A DNA stretch of 64,000 nt from Luidia sarsii (Eukaryota; Echinodermata; Asteroidea; Paxillosida; Luidiidae), in contig OX465105.1 in the NCBI GenBank assembly GCA_949987565.1, positions 16,539,426 through 16,603,425 of the forward strand. The letters run 5' to 3'. Each line of letters opens with the position of its first letter. Position 1 is the first letter of the stretch. The notes under the pieces are model-generated. The model had not been told where the DNA came from. It worked only from the letters and a program-made list of their open reading frames with translations, and searched no databases. The translations under genes and the position numbers were made by a program. Positions 15,001 through 26,202 of the stretch are shown one piece after another.

Positions 15001-18000
15001 GTCAGAGGGCTCTCAGATACCTGAGAAGTCATTTTCAGACAAATCTGGAAATAACTGATTTTGGGTTAAAAACAGAAAAATCTGACAGGAGCGGACCTGT
15101 TGAACATGTCAAAAATTGGGCCAAAAATCAAGTTTTTTTGAGGGGGCAAAAAATGACTTCAACTGGTCTACGGAAAGTCTGATCCATGTCAGAGGGCTCT
15201 CAGATACCTGAGAAGTCATTTTCAGACAAATCTGGAAATAACTGATTTTGGGTTAAAAACAGAAAAATCTGACAGGAGCGGACCTGTCGAACATGTCAAA
15301 AGTTTGGCCAAAAATAAAGTTTTTTTGAGGGGGCCAAAAATGACTTCAACTGGTCTACGGAAAGTCCGATCCATGTCAGAGGGCTCTCAGATACCTGAGA
15401 AGTCATTTTCAGACAAATCTGGAAATAACTGATTTTGGGTTAAAAACAGAAAAATCTGACAGGAGCGGACCTGTTGAACATGTCAAAAATTGGGCCAAAA
15501 ATGAAGTTTTTTTGAGGGGGCAAAAAATGACTTCAACTGGTCTACGGAAAGTCTGATCCATGTCAGAGGGCTCTCAGATACCTGAGAAGTCATTTTCAGA
15601 CAAATCTGGAAATAACTGAATTTTGGGTTAAAAACGGAAAAATCTGACAGGAGCGGACCTGTTGAACATGTCAAAAATTGGGCCAAAAATCAAGTTTTTT
15701 GGAGGGGGCCAAAAATGACTTCATCCATGCCGGAGTATTCTCGAATCACATTTGCAAGTGAAAGGCATATCCACACAGTATATCAAATTAAAAAGAACAG
15801 GTAAACTATTGAGAGAACAGTCATTTGATGAATCCGCGTAACCCAGGTGGGGTGGGGGGGTTGGCTGGAGATGCATCATGTCCCCATGCTATTGGATAAT
15901 TATTACCAGTATTTACTACGAGCAATTCTACAATGCTTTATCAGAAAACAGTCACTCAAGTTGCACACTTACTTTCCAGAGCTGGTTTTGATGGGAAAAG
16001 GCAGCACAAGTTCCAGCTGCAGGAGTGCAAAACACAATTCAATGATCGAAACATTTCATCAGATATTCAGACTAGAACCTTACACAGTATTAATATCCTT
16101 GTAACAATGGCCACAAATAAAATTGACTGCACCGGGACTTGAACCTGAGACCTCTGGTTTTGGGTACCACGTTGCATCATAGATATATACAGTGGAACGT
16201 CGCTGTAACAAATGCCGAAATACTGAATATTCGGCTATAACGAGCACCCCCTTTGGCTCTCGATTTTTGTGTACACAACTGGACGCAACTGCTTTAACGA
16301 TCAACCGCTACACCAAACAATTTTCATGGATCCCGGGATGTTCGTTATAGCGACGTACCACTGTAATGTGATGAAATTTCCTTGTCAATGCTGCGATTTT
16401 CATGCCAGGGGTCTCTGGTTCGAATCCCGGTCTTGTAATTTTTTTTTTTTTTTTTTTTATCTAGTAGACTGTCCTTACGATCTTGGTGAACTGAGAGGTT
16501 TTGTGGCTGAACTCCAGGCATCGGAGGACGGGGGCCAGTGCCTGCTCGTCGGGCCGCGATTTCATCTGGACAACGTAGAGGAGCTGGTTGATGGCATCCC
16601 ACTGGGCCCAGACGAACTGCTTCAGGACCTGAGAGGTGGCCGGCGGAGCACTCATCATCTGTGTGGAGGAGAAAAGAGGTCTCGGGTTCAAGTCCCCGCC
16701 CGGTCTAGTAAAGCTTTTACTTTTGCCACTTTTCAATTTGTTCAAAAAAAATTCCAGTCAGTTTTTCTCTTTTTATTGGGGGGGGGGCAGAGTTGACAAC
16801 TAACTCAGTATCCAACCCCAAATCTTGTGACTGGCGGCGTCGCTCCAAGGCAAAGATTAACTGACTGTTTGGGGAAGGCTGCCAGCTAAGGGCTGGATAG
16901 CTCAGGTGGTTAGAGCATCATGTTATCAAAGCCGGATGCCTTGCGTTCGAGTCCCATTTTTTTGGGGAAAGATTTAGTTTCGGCCACTTACCACTTTGTT
17001 GCCCATTCTTGCCAGCTGCAGACAGTAGAGACCGACAGCTGTAAAGAGAAGCAGGCAAGCAAAGCATTTACCATGAGTGTAGCGCTGTAGCCAGAAAACA
17101 AGCACTGAATAGCATTTCTTTACAAATTCTTGAGAAAGCGAGAAAAGATCTCTCCAGCCAAACTTGACCAAAACATTGTTCCTATTCTCCTTTTGTGTGA
17201 AAACGTTGTTGTTCCGAGTAGCTCAAAGGATGTTTAATGGTACAATGTAAATCTTGACAAAGTGCCAAATTTTTCAATAACATTTCTTCCTTTTTTCAGA
17301 GTAATACACAAAAATGTTGCAAATTGCTTACTGACTTGAACTGAATGCAAATTTTAAAAAAATAGGAGTGCCTAATGTTTTGAAAAAGAAAGCCTTTGAG
17401 AAAGGTCCTGCTGGGATCAAAAACAACACGCCCTCCTCTTTTTTGATATTTGCATTCGACCATTTCTGTCCGAGTAAGCAGTTTTGTAACTTTGTGCGTA
17501 TAACTCCTTCCTTTCTCTGTCCTACTCATGCCAGCCACCTCTTACATTCTTTGTGGAGCAGAAAGAGAAGTTTGGATTCTTTGCTAGCAGCGTCACGATC
17601 CTTGGTCTGTCGGCTCCACAGGAACTGGGCCCTGAGAAGGTTCCTCCGCTCCACGTTCAGGTCAAAGATCCGATGCTGGGGGAAGATCTCCGCCAGAAAG
17701 GCTCGGTACACTGCCGGCAATGAAAAGCAAAATAAACAACAACAACAACCCATCAATCAAATCAACCAAATTGAATTGAGAGGGATGTAAGTGAACGACA
17801 AAGTCACTTCCTGAAAATCAATGAAGGCCAATAAATTGTGCGACTGCGAGTGAGCGCTTGCGCGACCGAGAGATGCGACTGCGAAAGATTCACGGCAGGG
17901 GTGCAGGCGCCCTTCAGTTTTTAGAGTTTTAACAGATAAAAATGAGCAGTTTGAGATACCTGTTTGACATGAAATTAAAAAAAAAAATTAATTTTTTTTT

Positions 18001-20047
18001 AAATGTTTAAATCTTTTTTAAAGTCACGCCTTTTCTAGAAATCCAGAAATCCAGAAATATCAAAGGGATGTCCTGCCCACCTCGGAAGGGTGACAACCGC
18101 CCCTTGGACTTCGGCTTCGCGCCCTCTCTGGCACCCTCGAGAGTCACATAGGCGATCATACTCCTCTCTTGGTTCACTGAGCAGCTGATGATGTTGATCC
18201 TCCTCTCATGAACGAACAGGACCTGCATTGACCAAGATGCCAAGGACACACCACTCACTGAACATAATCTTACTGAAAAATCCCCTCGAAAATCTGATTT
18301 TCAGCCTTCTCCCCCTCCCCCTGAAGTGATACAAAAAAAAGGTTGCACACTGACTATAGAATGACCCTTACTGAAAACCTCAGAAAATTACAAGGGTTCT
18401 GGTATATCAAATACCTGTGTTCAAGTCAAATTAAATGTTCATGAAGTACCTAAAAAAAAAAGAGTTAATCTTGAGCAGCCCAAAGTTTCTTATTTAAAGT
18501 GGTATGCAAAAACAGAGGTCTCGGGTTCAATTCCCGGTCCAATGAAAGTTTTTTTTGCCCTTTTTTTCTGTCAAAATAAATTTGGTTTCATTTGAAACAC
18601 TTCACTTACGGAGCTCTTCTGCTTTGCCGGATCATAGAGTCCGACGTGGGTGACCTCCTCACTGGAGAAAGATGACACGCTGTCCCAAACAAACAACACC
18701 TCGTTGAACCTTTCCTGTCCAATGATGCGCACTTGAGGGTCTGTTCTCGTGCCGGGTAGATCCGCTAATGGGCCTGCAATAAAAAAAAAAAGGTTGATGC
18801 AACAATCGTTATGCCTACGATTGAATGTGCGTCCGCTGCTAGTCAGTGGTGCTACACGGATTTGAATCCGCCACATGACCTCGACTAGCTCGATGGTCAA
18901 GTGGTTAAGATGTCTGCACTACAAACCAGGCGCCCCTGGTTCGAAGCCCGTCCGAGCTGCCTGTACTTATCACCTGGCATTCGATCAAAGCAATGGAAAG
19001 AATTTAGTTCAATACCTCCAACGTAAAAAGGTGGAAAAAAACCTAAACCCACAATAGACCACCTAGTATAATATTATTGTTAAATGGAGAAAAAATCGAC
19101 ACATGGTTTCCCCCCCAAAAAAACTTGATTTTGTGACGAATAATATGTGAGGCGCATATTCAGGAAGTCCATGTTTTGTACACAGCCACAAACTGACCGT
19201 TGTCCAGTCACAGTCATACTCACAAAATAATAATTTTTTGGAAAACTGTGTAAGTGTAATTTTTTGTCTAGTGGTTGTGCCAAACAATAGCTTTAGTCTA
19301 CATAACAATACGAATGTTAATAAACTAGGACTAGGAGGTCTACTCTAACTAAGTATAATTTAACCTTTTTAAGACGACGGTATTGTCACCGAAATTATTG
19401 TGGATTCAGGATCGGATTTACTAGTTTTTTTTCACCCTTTTTATGGAGCGGGTGTTTAAATAAAAATCTTGCCAACGCGATCCATCTGGAAGTAGTCCGA
19501 GTAACTTGGACCCTTACAATCTCCCTTTTTAAATATTTTGAGGTTTCGGGCGACAGTAGGGTCCAAGGAAAACTGCTTGGAAACCCTGTAAGTAACTATG
19601 TGTTCGACTCCATGACTACCCCCGACCAAAACCCCCAGATTTTACCCAGAAAACACCCCACTGTCACCCGAAACCTCAATTTTTTTTTAATAAGGGCGAT
19701 TGTAAGGGTCCAAGTTTAAGTAACTCGGACTAATCTGGAACTTGGAAGGGCAAACCCTCAAGTCAAAGCTACCTCCATGCTTCCGTCCTCCGTGCTATAA
19801 TTAACTATGGAGGACTTCCTCCATGCTTAACTAATGGAGTACCCTTCCCCCAACAAAAAAGGAGTTGTTTTGAACGCAAGTAACTCCAGCACTTACCGGC
19901 GCTCTCTTTTCGTGGGGAAGGCTCACCGCTTGATCCCGTAGGCCTCGGCTCTTCACTCGCAGGACTTTCATATCTGAGGGACCTGACGAAGCTGCCGATG
20001 TCTTTCTTCACGTCGAAACAGCAAGAGAACTGACACAAACCCTCCAT
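3038..20047 (-). CDS. GSAP: Gamma-secretase activating protein (GSAP) homologue, 17 exons, 3' end missing
   Basis: Exons in transcript order: 20047-19897, 18773-18610, 18222-18081, 17710-17546, 17038-16992, 16658-16479, 13568-12987, 12188-11967, 11208-11048, 10367-10200, 9832-9758, 9273-9082, 8423-8238, 7250-7063, 6327-6233, 5036-4852, 3128-3038. All have AG/GT borders and phases agree, except between exons 6 and 7, where a short exon seems unrecognised. The placed exons give about 998 codons; human GSAP has 854. Family matches include [10 protein letters not shown] (exon 3), [16 protein letters not shown] (exon 6), [16 protein letters not shown] (exon 8), [15 protein letters not shown] and IQVITRLPK (exon 16) and [15 protein letters not shown] (exon 17). 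Exon 7 carries a Pro/Ala/Gly/Arg-rich insertion that explains much of the extra length. In mammals the C-terminal 16-kDa fragment of GSAP modulates gamma-secretase processing of APP fragments; only the start of that region is present here. The terminal exon was not found in 1-3037. The start at 20047 opens an ATG exon resembling the family N terminus. Confidence 0.93.
3316..3890. mobile_element. piggyBac-like MITE, 575 bp
   Basis: The termini ccatttcgcgccggg and cccggcgcaaagtgg are inverted repeats. The right side is followed by TTAA; the left has TTGA, a decayed TTAA. It shares almost its full sequence with the better preserved copy at 31124-31825. No transposase is encoded. It sits in the intron between GSAP exons 16 and 17. 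Confidence 0.75.
3895..4737. repeat. 18-bp tandem repeat array (GSAP intron)
   Basis: About 45 units of ggattaaaagtgaccctt and variants. The core 4310-4620 is almost uniform and both flanks are diverged. Because 18 is a multiple of 3, long open frames run through it on both strands, but these are repeat artefacts. It starts where the 3316-3890 MITE ends. Confidence 0.95.
6720..6900. repeat. Short tandem repeats of a ggaggattgaggctg motif
   Basis: Three to four imperfect units of about 50 bp built on ggaggattgaggctgaatgc. A related theme (ggaggattgtggaggattgagg) forms the array at 42440-42650, so the motif is shared between two introns of different genes. Confidence 0.7.
7440..7640. mobile_element. 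tRNA-derived SINE fragments
   Basis: B-box-like sequences occur on both strands around 7480-7540 (ggatttgaacccgagacctc and gggttcaaatcctggtcc), followed by the gtcaaagttttctttgcca tail common to this SINE family. The two heads face each other, so it may be two nested copies. Confidence 0.6.
7825..8185. mobile_element. MITE family with CCCCTACACAACATTGGT ends, copy 1
   Basis: Inverted terminal repeats agcccctacacaacattggt and atcaatgttgtgtaggggct, with TTAA following the right end. About 360 bp, no coding capacity. Other copies are at 32165-32531, 47266-47646 and 48678-49054. Confidence 0.85.
8605..8930. repeat. GGGGCA hexanucleotide array (GSAP intron)
   Basis: More than 50 units of ggggca/gggaca/ggaaca/gaggca in the intron between GSAP exons 12 and 13, ending about 180 bp upstream of exon 13 in transcript sense. 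The plus strand is rich in G runs and could form quadruplexes; the pre-mRNA carries the C-rich strand. Long Gly-Ala, Pro-Leu and Gly-Arg frames through it are artefacts of period 6. Confidence 0.95.
9955..10115. repeat. GAAC/GAAT tetranucleotide tract
   Basis: Degenerate (gaac)n and (gaat)n units in the intron between GSAP exons 10 and 11. Confidence 0.8.
10874..11040. mobile_element. Decayed pogo/Tigger-like MITE
   Basis: Begins cagtggaacgtcgcc and contains the same internal blocks as the intact element at 16190-16363, in diverged form. It ends about 10 bp from the donor of GSAP exon 9. Confidence 0.5.
11285..11485. repeat. Two direct copies of the GATCCTAGCAGGACC module
   Basis: Both copies read ...gtttcgatcctagcagga followed by cctttctcaa, about 170 bp apart. 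The module is the most frequent dispersed sequence in the window. Confidence 0.8.
12205..12935. repeat. Polypurine GGGA-rich tract (GSAP intron)
   Basis: About 700 bp of almost pure G/A on the plus strand (gggaggga themes) between GSAP exons 7 and 8. Transcribed as a C/U tract in the GSAP pre-mRNA. It begins about 20 bp from the exon 8 acceptor (12188), so it supplies or extends that exon's polypyrimidine tract. Confidence 0.95.
13706..13840. mobile_element. Deleted piggyBac-like MITE fragment
   Basis: Starts with TTAA then ccactttgcactgggccctc, followed by the blocks seen early and late in the 31124-31825 element; the middle is missing. Confidence 0.6.
13891..13931 (-). other. Possible missing GSAP microexon
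   Basis: Exon 6 of GSAP ends in phase 0 but exon 7 starts with two bases of a split codon. The family also has about 30 more residues between these exons. This 41-nt segment has an acceptor (caccag) and a donor (gtatga), and exits in the phase exon 7 needs. Its entry phase does not fit exon 6, so at least one more short exon would be required. Weak candidate only. Confidence 0.2.
14085..15725. repeat. 187-bp tandem satellite-like array
   Basis: The landmark caggagcggacctgt recurs at 14151, 14338, 14525, 14712, 14899, 15086, 15273, 15460 and 15648, a steady 187 bp (188 once). Close to nine units, more alike in the right half. It lies in the GSAP intron between exons 6 and 7. No coding capacity. 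Confidence 0.97.
16190..16363. mobile_element. pogo/Tigger-like MITE with TA target duplication
   Basis: Inverted ends cagtggaacgtcgctgtaac and gttatagcgacgtaccactg, flanked by TA on both sides (16188-16189 and 16364-16365). 174 bp, non-coding. The CAGTGGAAC..CG..TATAAC terminus resembles pogo/Tigger-type mariner relatives. Confidence 0.8.
16888..16965 (+). mobile_element. tRNA-derived SINE head
   Basis: Contains gggctggatagctcaggtgg (D-arm/A-box like) and gcgttcgagtccc (B-box like) at tRNA spacing. The anticodon and acceptor stems are degenerate, so I call it SINE-derived, not a tRNA gene. Confidence 0.6.
18885..18985 (+). mobile_element. Second tRNA-derived SINE family (TGGTCAAGTGG head)
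   Basis: gatggtcaagtggttaagat followed by ccctggttcgaagcccg and a gagctgcctgtact tail: A-box and B-box at tRNA spacing. Related copies lie at 25557-25700 (plus), 38745-38930 and 59570-59740 (minus). Confidence 0.65.
19494..19731. mobile_element. Hairpin MITE with about 70-bp inverted arms
   Basis: Left arm begins agtccgagtaacttggaccc, and the right arm ends with its imperfect complement (gggtccaagtttaagtaact then cggact). The inner parts gaggtttcgggcgacagt and actgtcacccgaaacctc also pair. It lies in GSAP intron 1. No target duplication was resolved. Confidence 0.75.
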
Positions 20048-21614
20048 TACAAACTAGGGAAGGTAGTGTGATTGTGAGTGTGACTGTCTCAGTCTGTCAT
20101 GTCATGTGCACCGTGCGATCGTAAACAAACGCCCCCTACGGCCCGATGTGGAGAGGGGCTGTTGGTAAACTAGACTGGATACCAGTCCCTTGTTTTACAA
20201 GGTGACGCAAAGTCCCCGCAGGCTTCAGTGCAAAACCACGTGACTTCTCGTTCAGTCTTTTGTTTTTTGTGAAAAATAGTAATACAGGTAGTACTAGTAA
20301 ATGAAGCTTAAAATTTGTCTTAATCTCTCAGAATCCTTTTAATCTTTTTGGTCCCTTTTCCGATGGCTTTCCTTGCTACTAAAGCCTACCCTCATGAAAA
20401 ACAAAATCACATGCAAGACTTTTGGATGTCAAACAGGTCTCTTGTCCTTGTTGGGAACTGCATGGAAAGATCTCCCCAGCTTTTTCCCGGTGGCATTTTG
20501 ACATCCAAAAGCCTGGAAGTGGCAGTACACCATCGTTCAGCTCGCGAGTGTATATAATTAACTGCACACCGTCCGGGCCCATGCGGGAGTTTTCCGTTGC
20601 GATGTCATACCCCCGCAGTGACTGGCGGGCCATTCAAAAAGGTGGAGGTTTGCCGGAACGCGAATTCGACCACCGAATTCCATGATTTGTCCCTCTTTAT
20701 GAAACTCGTAGGTGAGTAGCACATAAGTATTGTAGGTTGTTTTTAACACCCAATCAGATAAGCCAACATTTTTATCTGCGTTTCATTCCCCTTTAATGGA
20801 TAGCAAGTAGTGTATGACGTCATATTGATGACGTATCCGTTGCACTAACCGTAACCGGATCGCTTGCGAAACCTCTCTATTAAGATTAGTGAGATACGAG
20901 TGGAAACAGTTTAGCATCGATCCACAAAATAGATACCATGCAACGATTCACACGATCAAAAGCCTTTGACAGGTAAAAATAAGAAAATGACTAGCATCAA
21001 AATGAGCAGGTGGTATAATACCCACGGATCATCACCTGTAGGCCTATAATGAATGACACACTGCGAGAAAACCATTCGATTGAGATTTGGTTTTATTCTG
21101 ATTCACCCAAAGCAAGGCTATAAAGCCATTCAAGGAAGAATTGACAGTCCTCTTAAAAAGGAAAAGATCATTAAATGAGGGTGAGAAACATGAATTACAG
21201 GGAAGGGAATTCCAGAGAGAGGCAGACCGTGAGCTAGAAGAGTTCAAGGCGTTGTTGGTTGAGATACTCTAACCAAGGAGGAAGGCGCCTATTACTTTTG
21301 GCTCGCTTGTTACCTCCTTGCTCTAACGCCCGATGGACGCGCGATCCGGAGGGCGCGATGAATACGGTGCCTTATAATGGTCAGCAAACGCACGCACGTA
21401 CATGTACGTATGTATGCGGACCCACACAGATCAGTCAACAACAGCTCAATAATATACAACGGTGTACAAAAATCAGTGTAAGGATCTCTGTGCAAGTCCG
21501 TACGCGGGTGTACACTGCGGATCACGGTCGGCTACGCCAAATTACCATCAACGTCTTGAACCATGATGCATGATCGAGGAATCCTCCATGATCGCCGCTC
21601 CAACTGACCGTCCC
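20048..21614. other. Intergenic DNA between GSAP start and CDIPT-like stop
   Basis: This includes the GSAP promoter side and the 3' flank of the CDIPT-like gene. No coding exon or clear core promoter element is visible. A minus-strand AATAAA (plus tttatt, about 21092-21097) could be the poly(A) signal of the CDIPT-like gene. Confidence 0.5.
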
Positions 21615-24600
21615 TTACTGACCCTTCTTGTTCCTGGCTTGGCGTTCGGCCACGTCGATGATGGCCATATTCTGGGCGGCCGTGACTAGATGGACCAGGC
21701 TGATGGCCGTCTTGGCCAGAGAGACGGGAGCGGAGAGGACGAGGATGACGCGGAAGATGCCGACTGACACCAGAGGGACTGCGCACAGAAACGCGATGGG
21801 ACAAAAGAAAAAAAACCTACATCAATGGCGTCCCCATAACTGTATAATATCCACAACCACAATATCATGCTACACACCGCAACGGACGATCAAAAGTCAG
21901 GGCGGGGCCTGATCCGTTGCGATCCTCTAGCGCTGAGCATACGGTACTAATAATATTTTATTTTACGTTGAATAGAGCAAACCCTCATTGGAGCTAATTC
22001 GGTCGAATTAAAAAGGTCCTGCTAGGATCGAAACATCGGGTCATCTGCCTTTGAGAAAGGTCCTGCTAGGATCCAAACATCAGGCCCCCTGCCTTTGAGA
22101 AAGGTCCTGCTATAGGATCCAAACATCAGGCCCTCTGCCTTTGAGAAAGGTCCTGCTAGGATCCAAACATCAGGCCCTATAATATCTGCCTTTGAGAAAG
22201 GTCCTGCCAGGATCCAGCTATCAGGCCCTCTCTCTTTAAGAAAGGTCCTGCTAGGATCGAAACATCAGGTCATCTGCCTTTGAGAAAGGTCCTGCTAGGA
22301 TCCAAACATCAGGCCCTCTGCCTCTGAGAAAGGTCCTGCTATAGGATCCAAACATCAGGCCCTCTGCCTTTGAGAAAGGTCCTGCTAGGATCCAAACATT
22401 AGGCCCTCTGCCTTTGAGAAAGGTCCTGCTAGGATCGAAACATCAGGCCCTCTGCCTTTGAGAAAGGTCCTGCTAGGATCGAAACATCAGGCCCTCTGCC
22501 TTTGAGAAAGGTCCAGCTAGGATCGAAACATCAGGCCCTCTCCCTTTGAGAAAGGTCCTGCTAGGATCCAAACATCAGGCCCTCTCCCTTTGAGAAAGGT
22601 CCTGCTATAGGATCCAAACATCAAGCCCTCTGCCTTTGAGAAAGGTCCTGCTAGGATCCAAACATCAGGCCCTCTGCCTTTGAGAAAGGTCCTGCTAGGA
22701 TCCAAACATCAGGCCCTCTCCCTTTGAGGAAGGTCCTGTTAGGATCCAAACATCAGGCCCTCTCCCTTTGAGGAAGGTCCTGCTAGGTCCTGCTTAGTCC
22801 TGCTGCCCTAAAATGAATGCTGACATTTGCATAATTGTTATTATGGCATGATTTTTCCGTTCGCGATACTGCAATTCGACGAGGGATACGGGTAGCCCTA
22901 CTCTATAGCGCTGAGCATACGGTACTAATAATATTTTATTGTACGTTGAATAAAGCAAACCCTCATTGGAGCTAATTCGGTCGACGCAAAAAAAGAACAT
23001 AAAAATGTCGATGTCGATGATTCTGATTAGCCGAGGAAGAATTTCAATTTCAGCCAGACATTTTAAAATCCCTAAAAACAATATTGGTAGCACAGAATGC
23101 ACTAATGCAGATAAAGTTATCTGGGTTTTTTCAACAGACTTACTCGCTGGTCCCTCTGTGAAGTGCAGCACAAACAGCATGCTAAAGAAAAGCTCGTTGA
23201 CCAAGCAAACAATTGACAGAGTCGGCTAGAAAAGAACAAAATAAACATGTATATACTTTGGGTGATATACAAAAATGTTGCAAACTGCTTACTGACTAAA
23301 ATTACCAAAATGTAAATGTTAAAATTTAGTGGGCCTGACGTTTCGATCCTAGCAGGACCTTCCTCTGCCTTTGAGAAAGGTCCTGCTAGGATCGAAACGT
23401 CAGGCCCACTAAATTTTAACATGTAAACTATATACTTTGTTTAAGATTTGCTGCTTGATAAAGGTATCAAACAACGATAAATTAATACAGATCATAATGG
23501 CCTACAAATTGAATATTGTGACCCACTCTGCAAAAAAAAAGCCCTAAGGTTGCGCCATGCCTTTGTGCGTTATCGGCTGTTCCACCCAACAGTGGTGCTA
23601 TTTCCTAACATTTTGTATTCCTTTTTCCACCGACGTTTTGATTACGGTTGACGTCCATTCTTTCGTAATCAATAAAGACGACAAATATAGCATTTGTGAG
23701 CTTCACCCTGCCGCTTTTATCGGCCAGAAAATGTTTAAATAGCCATTTCAACATGAGGCGTTTCTTACTGAAAATATTATTTTTGGGGGTAGACTCAATG
23801 TCCATTTTTTGCAGAGCATTAATAACGACAGTTAATGGCAAATAATAATTGTACTGGACAAGGAATTGAGCCCGAGAGCTCTGGTTTAACGTGGCAGCAT
23901 TCTTACCAACTGAGCTGTCCATGATCAAGCACTTATGTGGGGGCCTTGCAAAATAGCCTGCCATCTTTGCTGGAGCGGGGGTGCCAGTCAGAATATTTCA
24001 ACCAATTATTTTACTGGCGAACATCAAATTATAATTAGAATACGGTACAACTGGCTCACCTCTGTGTAATACATGCGCAGCACGAGGTTGCCTGATTTTG
24101 TAACATGCTTATGGCCTGCAGCACCATTTAAGCAGGAACTGTATGAACATTGTTAATGGGGAAAACGAATTGACTTTAGGTGAAATTCTTCCCAATGCGG
24201 TATCGAACTCGGTCTAAGAATAAAGAACAACATTGTGAGATTTAAAGCTTTGAACGGCCTAATAATGTGGAGCTAGGTATGTTTTGGGTAAGCATGGCAC
24301 ACCATGCGAAGTGTCTCTTTAAGTTTAAGAATAAGTCTTATAGCACGTGTTCACATTATTTTGATGCAATCTTGCTATTTGGATCAATCATAGATATAAC
24401 ATGATTTTGAGAGTGGTTCTTTCAGCCAGGATGTCCCGCAAACCTCAGGCTCACTCTCGTTGCTTGTTGGTGCTTTCCGTACAATCCCCATCGGACCAAG
24501 CATGCGTGAACGTCTTGTATACAAAGTTCAGAAAAGAGAGTGCTTCTCCGAGAACGAATAATTATTTTCGATATGCGCATGAAAGTCATGTCCTTATAGG

Positions 24601-26111
24601 CTTTTATAGCCCTGCCCGAGTTCAATGGATACTGCTTAAAATAATACCAGGGTCATACGGAAAGTACATAGCCTGTGGCTGCAGCTAGCCAACTCCCATA
24701 GCCTTGAGTGTTATTTCGGCCAATAGCCAATGGATTGCTACTGAGGCTGCATCCGAAGTCATTGGCCACGGCTTGAAATTACACACGAGCCTAAGGAAGT
24801 CGTCAACAAGCGGCTGTAGCCAGTTCCCATAGGATTGCGCGTTACTTCTAGCCGCAGCCAATATTATTCGGATAAGGCCTCATAATTATTCACCTATGAC
24901 AGTAGAGCCAGTGACCGGCAATATCAGCGGTCATGGCCAGCTGGAACCAGTTGATGTAGTCAGGGTACAAGACCGATAGATGAGCCTGGCGGCACATCGT
25001 TCCACAGCAGTCGGTCAGTAAATCCAACATCCCCCCAAACCTGGTCTCTGAAAAATAATGGAAACGGCCGGGGCTTTGTCAAAAAGAATATCACCGATGG
25101 GCAAGTGGCTACGGCTTGGCATGGGGACCGACTACAATGGCTGCCACCATTCTCCATAGACTTGTGTGTATACGTAAAGGAAGGTAAGCCACGGTCAACG
25201 AATTCGGTCACGGCTTGATCAGGTCGTGTCTTAAAGGTACACACGAGACTATGGATGTAACTAACAAGAGGCTGCATTCAATTCCCATTGACTTGCGTGC
25301 TATAAATTATATAGTTCAGGCCATTGCTATTGAAGCTAAATCATTGGATGATAAAAATGAAGCAGACAATTAAAGCCAGGCAGGGTAAGAGATCACAGTT
25401 TTATGCCTGCATTTCTCACAAAGTAAAATAAAATGTTGCAAACTGCCTAATTATAATGACTTAAAAATGCCTAAATACATTATCTGAACAAATTAGGAGG
25501 CCTGATGTTTCGACCTTTCCCAAAGGCACAGATTTGTTTTTGTCATAATTCATATTGGATGGTCAAGTGGTAAAGACGTCTGCACTGTCATGGCAAACAG
25601 GAGTCGCGGGCTCGAATCCCGCCAGCGATCGAGCTGCCTGTATTTTCTTTTGTAAGCAGGAATCGGGCAAAGCACTGAGCACTCAGCGATTATTACGTCA
25701 AGTACTAGAGCAAACCCTCATTAAATTTATTTTTTCAAATAGAACAGAAATGCGCTGCATAGGCCTAATGGCTCGCTGCAACCTTGCCCAGCACAATTAG
25801 ACAGAGATGAGATAGGTCTAGACAGTTATCTTTTTAAAAAGGATAAATGGGAAGGTCGACCTTGTTTGAGCCTGCGGGCTGCAAACCCGTCTACGTTGTC
25901 CAGCAGCACATTGAATAGATAGAACAATGTAGCCACAGCGAAGTCAGACCGCATAGTGTAGCACGATATCGCAATAAGCAGGATTCGGAAATAGCCTGTC
26001 CATGGAAAATTGTGAAAAGTTATTAGAAAATAGATGTAGCAAACTGCTCATTCACGGAAATGACCAAAATGAAAGCAACAACAACAGCAACAACAGCAAC
26101 AGCAACAGCTG

Positions 26112-26169
<58 letters not shown>

Positions 26170-26170
26170 A

Positions 26171-26202
<32 letters not shown>

